Both the position numbers and the translations under genes were made by a program. This document shows positions 1 to 7,895 of a stretch of 12,817 nt of DNA, in pieces; the first letter of the stretch is position 1, and each line of letters starts with the position of its first letter. This DNA is from UKL13-2 sp043793345 (GTDB lineage: Bacteria > Pseudomonadota > Gammaproteobacteria > Burkholderiales > Usitatibacteraceae). Location of the stretch: positions 1 through 12,817 of the forward strand of contig JAYVXF010000255.1 in the NCBI GenBank assembly GCA_043793345.1, in the 5' to 3' direction. A model generated the notes under the pieces. It was not told the origin of the DNA. It saw nothing but the letters and a program-made list of their open reading frames with translations, and ran no database searches.

Positions 1-333
1 GCCGAGCAAGCCACCGGTTTTTACCGACAGCGCGTCAATCTCGGTGGTGCGCGCAACCCAGCCGAGCAGGCGCGGCTTTAGCGCGATCCGTTCCCGCACG
101 TCCGGCGTGTCCAATCCGAACCAGCGCTTCATGAATGGCGCATCCGCTGCGGGATCAATCGCAATCAATTCGAGATAACACGATGGCCCCAGCGAGAGCA
201 GTCGATTGTGCGTGCCCATGCGTGCGTGCGTGCCCACGGGTGACAGCGCAACGCCGAAAAATCGCTCCAGCCAGGTGGCACCTTTGGCAAGGTCGGACGT
301 GCCCAGGACGAGATGGTCGAGCGTCGTGGTCAC
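1..333 (-). CDS. VOC/glyoxalase-like domain protein, C-terminus cut by window edge
   Basis: The first 111 codons of a minus-strand gene are open to the left edge. The N-terminus (MTTTLDHLVLGTSDL, then GTHARMGTHNRLL and YLELIAIDP) matches the Glyoxalase_3-like group of the vicinal oxygen chelate (VOC) superfamily: a first beta strand with a possible metal-ligand His in LDHLV, then the MGTHN stretch and an LELIAIDP strand. VOC proteins use paired beta-alpha-beta-beta-beta modules to bind a metal and act as lyases, dioxygenases or isomerases. The substrate cannot be told here, and the second module is missing. The start is GTG (331-333), one base after the VanZ-like gene's TGA (335-337), which suggests translational coupling. 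No upstream ATG fits better and the ribosome site is weak. The family is fairly sure; the exact role is unknown. Confidence 0.8.
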   Translation of the reverse strand, partial: MTTTLDHLVLGTSDLAKGATWLERFFGVALSPVGTHARMGTHNRLLSLGPSCYLELIAIDPAADAPFMKRWFGLDTPDVRERIALKPRLLGWVARTTEIDALSVKTGGLLG

Positions 334-334
334 G

Positions 335-709
335 TCAGCGCGCGCGCTGCTTGTTGCCCGCAAAACGGCGTTGAACCGCCAATTGCACAGTCACCACCAT
401 CCAGGCGAGGGTCACGCCCACGGCATCGGCCAGCATGTCGAGCCACTCAAAACTGCGGTAATCGGTGAGGCCTTGCAGACACTCGATCAGCGCACCCATC
501 AAAATAAAAATGATCGCAAGTTTCAGGCGCTGCGCTGGCGCCAGGTAACACTGACCCCAGAAGAACATGCATGCGAAATAAGCCAGCGCGTGATGCCATT
601 TGTCACTGCCCGGCACGTCCGGCATGCCACTGCCGGGAAGGAAGGAAAGTATCCAGATGGCGATGAGGACGGCGATGCTGGCGAGACGGAAGAAGAGGGC
701 AGGTGACAT
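335..709 (-). CDS. VanZ-like family membrane protein
   Basis: A 124-aa integral membrane protein with about four hydrophobic helices (roughly residues 5-25, 40-57, 63-80 and 91-113) and a basic tail (QRRFAGNKQRAR). The sequence has the marks of the short VanZ-like family: LSFLPG after helix 1, a conserved D36-K37-x-H39-H40 before helix 2, an E76-x-x-Q79 pair at the end of helix 3, and a D84-R85...D91...D95 stretch before helix 4. VanZ gives low-level teicoplanin resistance in enterococci, but most VanZ-like proteins have no known function, so no resistance role is claimed. The chosen start is ATG 707-709. A longer reading to 820 adds a Cys/Arg-rich leader unlike the family and runs into an inverted repeat. 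There is no strong Shine-Dalgarno. It lies 138 bp after lpdA and touches the next gene. Confidence 0.85.
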   Translation of the reverse strand: MSPALFFRLASIAVLIAIWILSFLPGSGMPDVPGSDKWHHALAYFACMFFWGQCYLAPAQRLKLAIIFILMGALIECLQGLTDYRSFEWLDMLADAVGVTLAWMVVTVQLAVQRRFAGNKQRAR

Positions 710-780
710 TGCAATATTGTAAATGCAGATTGTGCGTTTGCGGTGACGCACGCAACAGCAATAGTAAGCAGAACGCCATT

Positions 781-822
781 TGGTGCGGCTCGCCGGACAT
801 AAAATGCCTGAAAGCCGCACCA
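781..822. repeat. 10-bp perfect inverted repeat between lpdA and the VanZ-like gene
   Basis: TGGTGCGGCT (781-790) and AGCCGCACCA (813-822) are exact reverse complements with a 22-base loop. The hairpin lies 26-67 bases after the lpdA stop in the direction of transcription. No T-run follows the stem on the minus strand, so it does not look like a standard intrinsic terminator. It could be a 3'-end stabilising or Rho-stalling hairpin, or a small dispersed repeat. Confidence 0.5.
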
Positions 823-847
823 GTGCTAGTGCTTATGTTTTACCGCA

Positions 848-2731
848 TTATTTTTTCTGCGGTGGCAAATCCGTACACACGCCCTCATACATTTCCGCCG
901 CCATGCCAATCGATTCGCCGAGCGTCGGATGCGGATGAATGGTCTTGCCGATGTCGGTGGGGTTGCAGCCCATCTCAATGGCGAGCGCAATTTCACTGAT
1001 CAAATCGCCTGCGTGCGTGCCGACAATACCGCCGCCGATCACACGATGCGTTTCTAAATCAACGATCAGTTTTGTGAAGCCCTCATCGCGGCCGTTGGCG
1101 ATCGCGCGACCCGATGCGGCCCAAGGAAACACGCTCTTGCCAAATTTTATGCCTTTGGCTTTCGCGCTGTCCTCACTCTCGCCGACCCACGCCACTTCGG
1201 GATCGGTGTAGGCGACATTCGGAATCACGCGCGCATCGAAATGCGATTTTTGCCCGGCTGCGGCTTCTGCGGCGACGTGACCTTCGTGCACCGCCTTGTG
1301 CGCCAGCATCGGCTGGCCAACGACATCGCCGATGGCAAAAATGTTTGGCACGTTGGTGCGCATCTGCGAGTCCACATTGATGAAGCCGCGATCCGTCACC
1401 ACGATACCCGCACTGTCCGCGCTGATTTTCTTGCCATTCGGCGCACGACCGACGCTCATCAACACCATGTCGTAGCGCACGGGTTCTTTGGGTGCGCTTT
1501 CACCTTCGAAGGTGACATAAATGCCATCCTTCTTTGCCTCCACGCCGACCGTTTTGGTTTTCAGCATGATGCTGTCAAAGCGTTTCTCGTTCATTTTTTG
1601 CCAGACCTTGACCAGATCGCGATCCGCGCCCGGCATCAGGCCATCGAGCATTTCCACCACATCGAGGCGCGTTCCCAGCGTGGAATACACGGTGCCCATT
1701 TCGAGGCCGATGATGCCGCCGCCGATGACCAGCATTTTCTTCGGAATTTCTTTGAGCGCCAGTGCGCCGGTCGAATCGACAATGCGCGGATCATCGGGAA
1801 TGAATGGCAAGCGCATCACCTGCGAGCCAGCCGCGATGATGGCTTTGTCGAAGCGGATGATTTTTTTCTCGCCGGTTTTTTCCTGACCAGTACCGGTGGT
1901 GATTTCAACCGACAAGTGGTTGGCATCGAGAAACTGACCGACGCCGCGCACCACGTCGACCTTGCGCATTTTCGCCATGCCGCCGAGTCCGCCGGTTAAT
2001 TTGCCAACGACTTTATCTTTCCAGCCGCGCAGTTTGTCGAGGTCAATTTCGGGTTTGCCGAAGGTGATGCCGTGGGCCGCGAGTGCTGCAGTTTCATCCG
2101 CCACTGCGGCAACGTGCAGCAAAGCTTTGGATGGTATGCAGCCGACGTTGAGGCACACGCCACCGAGTTGAGCATAGCGTTCAACGATGACGGTCTTCAT
2201 GCCGAGGTCGGCTGCGCGGAAGGCGGCGGAATAGCCACCGGGGCCTGCGCCGAGGACGAGCATTTCGCAGGTCACATCGACTTGGCCTGTGTACGAACCA
2301 GTTGGTTCAGCTTTAGGTGCTACTGTCGGCGCTTGCAGCGCTGCCGCTTTTACTCCCTCTCCTTTGGGAGAGGGTTGGGGGTGAGATGAGGGTTTCGGCA
2401 AGCCTGCTTGCCGCTCATCGAACGGCTGACCCGCAGTTGGGTCAGCGCGCACCGCAGGTGAGGGAGGAGGTGCGGGAGCAGCAGGCACATCCACAACCTC
2501 CAGCACCAACACCAAGCTCCCCATCGATACCTTGTCACCCAACTTGACCTTCAATTCCTTGACCACACCCGCATGTGTGGAAGGCACTTCCATCGTCGCC
2601 TTGTCACTCTCCAGTGAAACAAGCGAATCTTCTTTCTTCACTGTGTCACCGACCTTAACCAATATTTCGATGACCGGAATATCGTTGAAATCGCCGATGT
2701 CTGGAACTTTTACGTCAATCAAATTTGCCAT
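848..2731 (-). CDS. lpdA: Dihydrolipoyl dehydrogenase (PDH E3) with N-terminal lipoyl domain
   Basis: A 627-aa E3 flavoenzyme that reoxidises dihydrolipoyl groups of the pyruvate dehydrogenase complex and passes electrons through FAD to NAD+. Residues 1-78 are a lipoyl domain with the lipoylated lysine at K44 (ESDKATMEVP). Residues about 79-150 are an Ala/Pro linker, and the rest is the pyridine nucleotide-disulfide reductase fold: FAD motif GAGPGG (161-166), redox disulfide C193-LNVG-C198, NAD motif GGGIIGLE (337-344), second FAD motif AIGDV (466-470), and a dimerisation domain with the catalytic pair H601 and E606 (HPHPTLGES). The fused lipoyl domain makes it longer than the usual 470-480 aa. 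The start is ATG 2729-2731, preceded by AAGGA. A longer reading to 2917 only translates an intergenic repeat and the aceF 3' end. Oddity: the linker is partly encoded by palindromic repeats (2353-2445). Confidence 0.97.
   Translation of the reverse strand: MANLIDVKVPDIGDFNDIPVIEILVKVGDTVKKEDSLVSLESDKATMEVPSTHAGVVKELKVKLGDKVSMGSLVLVLEVVDVPAAPAPPPSPAVRADPTAGQPFDERQAGLPKPSSHPQPSPKGEGVKAAALQAPTVAPKAEPTGSYTGQVDVTCEMLVLGAGPGGYSAAFRAADLGMKTVIVERYAQLGGVCLNVGCIPSKALLHVAAVADETAALAAHGITFGKPEIDLDKLRGWKDKVVGKLTGGLGGMAKMRKVDVVRGVGQFLDANHLSVEITTGTGQEKTGEKKIIRFDKAIIAAGSQVMRLPFIPDDPRIVDSTGALALKEIPKKMLVIGGGIIGLEMGTVYSTLGTRLDVVEMLDGLMPGADRDLVKVWQKMNEKRFDSIMLKTKTVGVEAKKDGIYVTFEGESAPKEPVRYDMVLMSVGRAPNGKKISADSAGIVVTDRGFINVDSQMRTNVPNIFAIGDVVGQPMLAHKAVHEGHVAAEAAAGQKSHFDARVIPNVAYTDPEVAWVGESEDSAKAKGIKFGKSVFPWAASGRAIANGRDEGFTKLIVDLETHRVIGGGIVGTHAGDLISEIALAIEMGCNPTDIGKTIHPHPTLGESIGMAAEMYEGVCTDLPPQKK
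2353..2385. repeat. Palindromic repeat read in frame in the LpdA linker (copy 1)
   Basis: CCCTCTCC (2355-2362) and GGAGAGGG (2367-2374) form a perfect 8-bp stem with loop TTTG, followed by a G/T-rich tail. The 33-bp unit matches the one in the aceF linker (3875-3906) except for one C/T change in the loop and one extra G in the tail. Read on the minus strand it encodes HPQPSPKGEG, the typical translation of a dispersed palindromic repeat and not a conserved E3 sequence. Confidence 0.8.
2396..2445. repeat. Two further hairpins inside the LpdA linker coding sequence
   Basis: CGGCAAGC (2396-2403) and GCTTGCCG (2406-2413) form a perfect 8-bp stem with a 2-base loop. CTGACCC (2426-2432) and GGGTCAG (2439-2445) form a perfect 7-bp stem with a 6-base loop. 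Together they encode the linker part ADPTAGQPFDERQAGLP, which has charged and bulky residues, unlike the Ala/Pro-rich sequence on either side, and has no equivalent in the AceF linker. This suggests a second inserted element next to copy 1. Confidence 0.55.
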
Positions 2732-2746
2732 GCCATTTCCTTGGTT

Positions 2747-2833
2747 CGTCATTCCCGCGAAGGCGTGAAAGCATGCTTTCACCCCAGGCTTTCGCACACA
2801 CGACACTGGGTTCCCGCCTTCGCGGGAATGACG
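2747..2833. repeat. 87-bp intergenic inverted-repeat element (19-bp arms) between aceF and lpdA
   Basis: The arms 2747-2765 and 2815-2833 (right arm CGCCTTCGCGGGAATGACG) are perfect 19-bp reverse complements. A perfect 16-bp palindrome, TGAAAGCATGCTTTCA (2766-2781), directly follows the left arm. The arm sequence belongs to the widespread proteobacterial 'CATTCCCGCGAAGGCG' type of dispersed repeat, whose false translation SREGGNP is often seen at the ends of mis-called genes. It ends 7 bp from the aceF stop and starts 15 bp before the lpdA start, so it fills most of the 109-bp gap. In the mRNA it would fold into a strong hairpin just upstream of the lpdA ribosome site and could tune lpdA expression. 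Confidence 0.85.
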
Positions 2834-2840
2834 GGAAAAA

Positions 2841-4181
2841 TTAAAGTACCAGCTTGCGAATATCAGACATGAGCCCCGCCAAATACGTCGAGAAGCGAGC
2901 TCCAGAAGCGCCGTCAACCACGCGGTGATCGTAGGAAAGCGACATCGGCAGAATCAGGCGCGGTGCGAATTCCTTGCCGTTCCAGATCGGCTTCATCTGC
3001 GCTCTTGAGACACCAAGAATCGCCACTTCCGGCGCGTTGATGATTGGCGTAAAAAAAGTGCCGCCGATACCACCGAGCGAGGAAATCGAAAAACAGCCGC
3101 CTTGCATGTCAGTCGGCGATAATTTTCCTTCGCGCGCCTTGGCGGAGAGCTCGGTCATTTCTTTGGCGATGTCAATAATCGATTTTTGATCGGCGTTCTT
3201 GATTACCGGAACAACAAGGCCATTTGGTGTATCGGCCGCGAAGCCGATGTTGAAATATTTTTTCAGAATTAAATTTTCGCCACCCGGCTCAAGCGAGGAA
3301 TTAAATTCCGGAAATTTTTTCAACGCGGCCACGCTCGCCTTGATCAGAAATGCCAGCATCGTGACCTTGACACCCGACTTGGCGATCTCTTCGTTGGTCT
3401 TGACGCGGAATGCCTCAACCTCTGTGATGTCGGCTTCGTCCTGTTGCGTGACGTGCGGGATCATCATCCAGTTGCGGGCGAGATTGTTGCCGGACAATTT
3501 TTTGATGCGAGATAGCGCACGCGTTTCAATCGCGCCGAACTTGGTGAAATCGATGTGCGGCATGGTCGGGAACGCGAATGCGCTGCCCGCTACCGCACCA
3601 GCTGGCTTCGCCAATTCGGTTTTGACGAAACCTTTTACGTCGTCTTCGTTGATGCGACCCTTGTTGCCGGAACCTTTGACCTTGGTGAGATCGACGCCGA
3701 ATTCGCGCGCAAGTTTGCGAATCGATGGGCTCGCATGGACGCTCGTGGTGACGACGCCGTGATCTGATGTCGTCGCGACAGGCATCGGGCTGGGAGCCAA
3801 TAGCGGCGCGGGTTTCGCCGGTACTACCTCTGCGGGCCGAGCCGGTGCTGTTGGTTCGGCGGGCACCGCTTTCACTCCCTCTCCCTTGGGAGAGGGTTGG
3901 GGTGAGGGTGTCTGCGGTGAGGGAGCAGTCGCCGCACCAGCACTCTCTTCAAGCACCAACACCAAACTCCCCATCGACACCTTGTCCCCAAGCTTTACTT
4001 TCAATTCCTTCACCACACCCGCATGCGTTGACGGCACCTCCATCGTCGCTTTGTCGCTCTCGAGCGAAATGAGCGAGTCTTCTTTTTTCACCGTGTCACC
4101 TGGCTTGACCAGAATTTCGATCACGGGAATATCGTTGAAATCACCAATGTCTGGAACTTTTACTTCAATGAGATTTGCCAC
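2841..4181 (-). CDS. aceF: Pyruvate dehydrogenase E2, dihydrolipoyllysine-residue acetyltransferase
   Basis: The 446-aa core subunit of the pyruvate dehydrogenase complex; it transfers acetyl from lipoyl to CoA. Order of domains: one lipoyl domain (1-78, lipoyl-lysine K44 in ESDKATMEVP), an Ala/Pro linker, a peripheral subunit-binding domain (about 148-186, SPSIRKLAREFGVDLTKVKG), a second flexible linker, and the catalytic domain (about 210-446) ending with the active-site motif DHRVVDG (H419, D423). It has one lipoyl domain where E. coli AceF has three; the copy on LpdA supplies another. The start is GTG (4179-4181), not ATG, with a strong Shine-Dalgarno AAAAGGAG (4189-4196) seven bases away; the protein aligns from its first residue with LpdA. 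It follows aceE after 169 bp that hold an inverted repeat. The linker contains a copy of a palindromic repeat (3875-3906). Confidence 0.97.
   Translation of the reverse strand: MANLIEVKVPDIGDFNDIPVIEILVKPGDTVKKEDSLISLESDKATMEVPSTHAGVVKELKVKLGDKVSMGSLVLVLEESAGAATAPSPQTPSPQPSPKGEGVKAVPAEPTAPARPAEVVPAKPAPLLAPSPMPVATTSDHGVVTTSVHASPSIRKLAREFGVDLTKVKGSGNKGRINEDDVKGFVKTELAKPAGAVAGSAFAFPTMPHIDFTKFGAIETRALSRIKKLSGNNLARNWMMIPHVTQQDEADITEVEAFRVKTNEEIAKSGVKVTMLAFLIKASVAALKKFPEFNSSLEPGGENLILKKYFNIGFAADTPNGLVVPVIKNADQKSIIDIAKEMTELSAKAREGKLSPTDMQGGCFSISSLGGIGGTFFTPIINAPEVAILGVSRAQMKPIWNGKEFAPRLILPMSLSYDHRVVDGASGARFSTYLAGLMSDIRKLVL
3875..3906. repeat. Palindromic repeat read in frame in the AceF linker (copy 2)
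   Basis: CCCTCTCCC (3877-3885) and GGGAGAGGG (3888-3896) form a perfect 9-bp stem with a TT loop, followed by TTGGGGTGAG. On the minus strand it encodes the PQPSPKGEG stretch at about residues 94-102. It is in the same orientation and reading frame as the copy in lpdA, and both are followed by VKA. The element also resembles the intergenic repeat at 4225-4315. Confidence 0.8.
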
Positions 4182-4224
4182 GCAAATGCTCCTTTTGATT
4201 TTTATTCTTGATTGATGTTTCCGT

Positions 4225-4315
4225 TAACCAAGCAAAGGCACCCTCTCCCCCAGCCCCTCTCCCGCGCGCGGGAGAGGGTGGCCGACAGGCCGGGAGAGGG
4301 GAGCGGTGTTGGTTA
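4225..4315. repeat. 91-bp nested inverted repeat between aceE and aceF
   Basis: The outer arms TAACCAA (4225-4231) and TTGGTTA (4309-4315) are complementary. Inside lies a perfect 24-bp palindrome with arms CCCTCTCCCGCG (4255-4266) and CGCGGGAGAGGG (4267-4278), with further CCCTCTCCCC-type and GGGAGAGGGG-type segments on each side (4241-4250 and 4292-4301). The CCCTCTCCC/GGGAGAGGG core is shared with the repeats inside the AceF and LpdA linkers. It lies in the leader between the aceE stop and the aceF ribosome site, so it would fold in the transcript and may act on message stability, attenuation or processing. Confidence 0.8.
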
Positions 4316-4334
4316 GCGTTCATATATTTGGGGA

Positions 4335-4350
4335 CGTTTAACAATCGTTC

Positions 4351-4357
<7 letters not shown>
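4335..4357. other. Small hairpin across the aceE stop codon
   Basis: CGTTTAA (4335-4341) and TTAAACG (4351-4357) are exact reverse complements with a 9-base loop. The right arm contains the aceE TAA stop. The stem is A/T-rich and no T-run follows, so it is probably not a strong terminator. It is recorded as a possible mRNA structure only. Confidence 0.25.
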
Positions 4358-7023
<2,666 letters not shown>

Positions 7024-7114
7024 GAATATCTCCTCATCTCATCGTTATTCGGGTTCAGATGCAATATTAAACCGGATTCGAGGACGCGCCGCCAAGTCGA
7101 TGGCAGAACAGCAC

Positions 7115-7128
7115 TTGTTACAGATCAA
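7115..7128. promoter_or_regulatory. Candidate FNR/ANR-type binding site upstream of aceE
   Basis: TTGTT-ACAG-ATCAA matches the FNR/ANR consensus TTGAT-N4-ATCAA at 9 of 10 half-site bases. It lies 92-105 bp upstream of the aceE start and 120 bp before the divergent sigma gene. In E. coli the pdhR-aceEF-lpd operon is reduced under anaerobiosis with FNR involvement, so a site here makes biological sense. No clear -35/-10 pair could be assigned nearby, so activation or repression cannot be told. Confidence 0.4.
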
Positions 7129-7144
7129 ACGAAATCAATTATCG

Positions 7145-7164
7145 TTGGCGGCATGTCACGCCAA
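7145..7164. promoter_or_regulatory. Perfect dyad TTGGCG-N8-CGCCAA, candidate operator
   Basis: TTGGCG (7145-7150) and CGCCAA (7159-7164) are exact reverse complements with eight bases between them, the size and shape of a site for a dimeric repressor. It lies in the spacer between aceE and the ECF sigma gene, 84 bp before the sigma start and 122 bp upstream of the aceE start. A weak sigma70-like pair follows it on the plus strand (TTGTTT 7165-7170, 17 bp, TATGTG 7188-7193). The regulator is unknown. Confidence 0.35.
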
Positions 7165-7247
7165 TTGTTTTTCAGGCACGATAGAGCTATGTGACAATAC
7201 AGCGGTAACCTACCTTATCCCGATACGACTATTCGATTCGCCACACC

Positions 7248-7799
7248 ATGACCGACCTCGCCATCGCGCTGCAAAAAATCGAGCAGGGACGCAGCGCCGC
7301 CTTGGATGAAGCCTTTAGCGCCTGGTATCCGGAATTAAAGAAAATCGCGCGCGCGCGGCTGAACCGCAGCGGGCGCAGCGGCACCATGCAGACCACGGCG
7401 CTGGTGCATGACAGCTACATGAAGTTGGCCGCTGGCGCCGACCGGCAGTTTTCGAATCGCCTGCAGTTTCTGGCCTACGCATCTCGTACGCTGCGCAGCA
7501 TCGTCATCGATACGATTCGGGAAGAGCGCGCGTTGCGCCGAGGCGGAAATCTCGATCTGGTCACGCTCGATACTGCGGTACAGGATGGCGTCGGTACCGC
7601 CATCGACGTCGAAGATGTGAACGCCGCCATGGATGATCTCGCCAAACTGGATCCGGCGCTTGCGCGGTTGGTCGAGATGCGTTTCTTCGGTGGCCTGAAC
7701 GCCGCCGAAATTGCCGAAGCGCTGGGCATTTCGGAACGCACGGTGCAGCGGGAGTGGAACAAGGCACGCGCGCTGCTGCTGACCATGATTGCCGGCTGA
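7248..7799 (+). CDS. ECF-type RNA polymerase sigma factor (kinase-associated group)
   Basis: A 183-aa sigma factor of the extracytoplasmic function type, with region 2 at about residues 20-97 (ELKKIARARLNR, then TALVHDSYMKL, FLAYASRTLRSIVIDTIREERALRRGG) and region 4 at about 122-178, ending in a clear helix-turn-helix (LNAAEIAEALGISERTVQRE). The TTALVHD...Y.KL and R.FLA.AS..LRSIVID..RE patterns are typical of the PF07638-type group, which is often found beside Ser/Thr protein kinases. It would direct RNA polymerase to its own promoter set. No anti-sigma gene is adjacent; the kinase 96 bp downstream is the probable partner, as reported for such pairs elsewhere. The start is ATG 7248-7250; no good Shine-Dalgarno is visible, but no alternative start fits better. 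It diverges from aceE. Confidence 0.92.
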   Translation: MTDLAIALQKIEQGRSAALDEAFSAWYPELKKIARARLNRSGRSGTMQTTALVHDSYMKLAAGADRQFSNRLQFLAYASRTLRSIVIDTIREERALRRGGNLDLVTLDTAVQDGVGTAIDVEDVNAAMDDLAKLDPALARLVEMRFFGGLNAAEIAEALGISERTVQREWNKARALLLTMIAG

Positions 7800-7895
7800 C
7801 AGCGCGACACTGACAGCTTTTTCGGCCGAATGGCGTTTAATGATTGACCGGTTCTTTTCGACGATGGTTGCCCGCGTCAGGCGCAGAAGCCCAAT

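Noticed and set aside
209..238. Short GCGTGC-rich repeat near the left edge
   Set aside because: It encodes the family-typical GTHARMGTHN stretch of the VOC protein, so it needs no separate explanation.
206..706. 166-codon plus-strand frame covering the VOC and VanZ-like genes
   Set aside because: It is opposite two recognisable minus-strand genes and its translation looks like no family.
1241..1999. 252-codon open frame on the plus strand opposite lpdA
   Set aside because: An antisense shadow of a conserved enzyme with His/Asp-rich composition and no domain or ribosome site.
2732..2917. Upstream extension of the lpdA frame by 62 codons
   Set aside because: It only translates the intergenic inverted repeat (giving SREGGNP) and the 3' end of aceF; the Shine-Dalgarno and the match to the AceF N-terminus fix the start at 2731.
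7800..7895. Possible terminator or extra promoter between the sigma and kinase genes
   Set aside because: Only a TTCGGCCGAA palindrome (7821-7830) without a following T-run and no convincing promoter boxes; co-transcription is the simpler reading.
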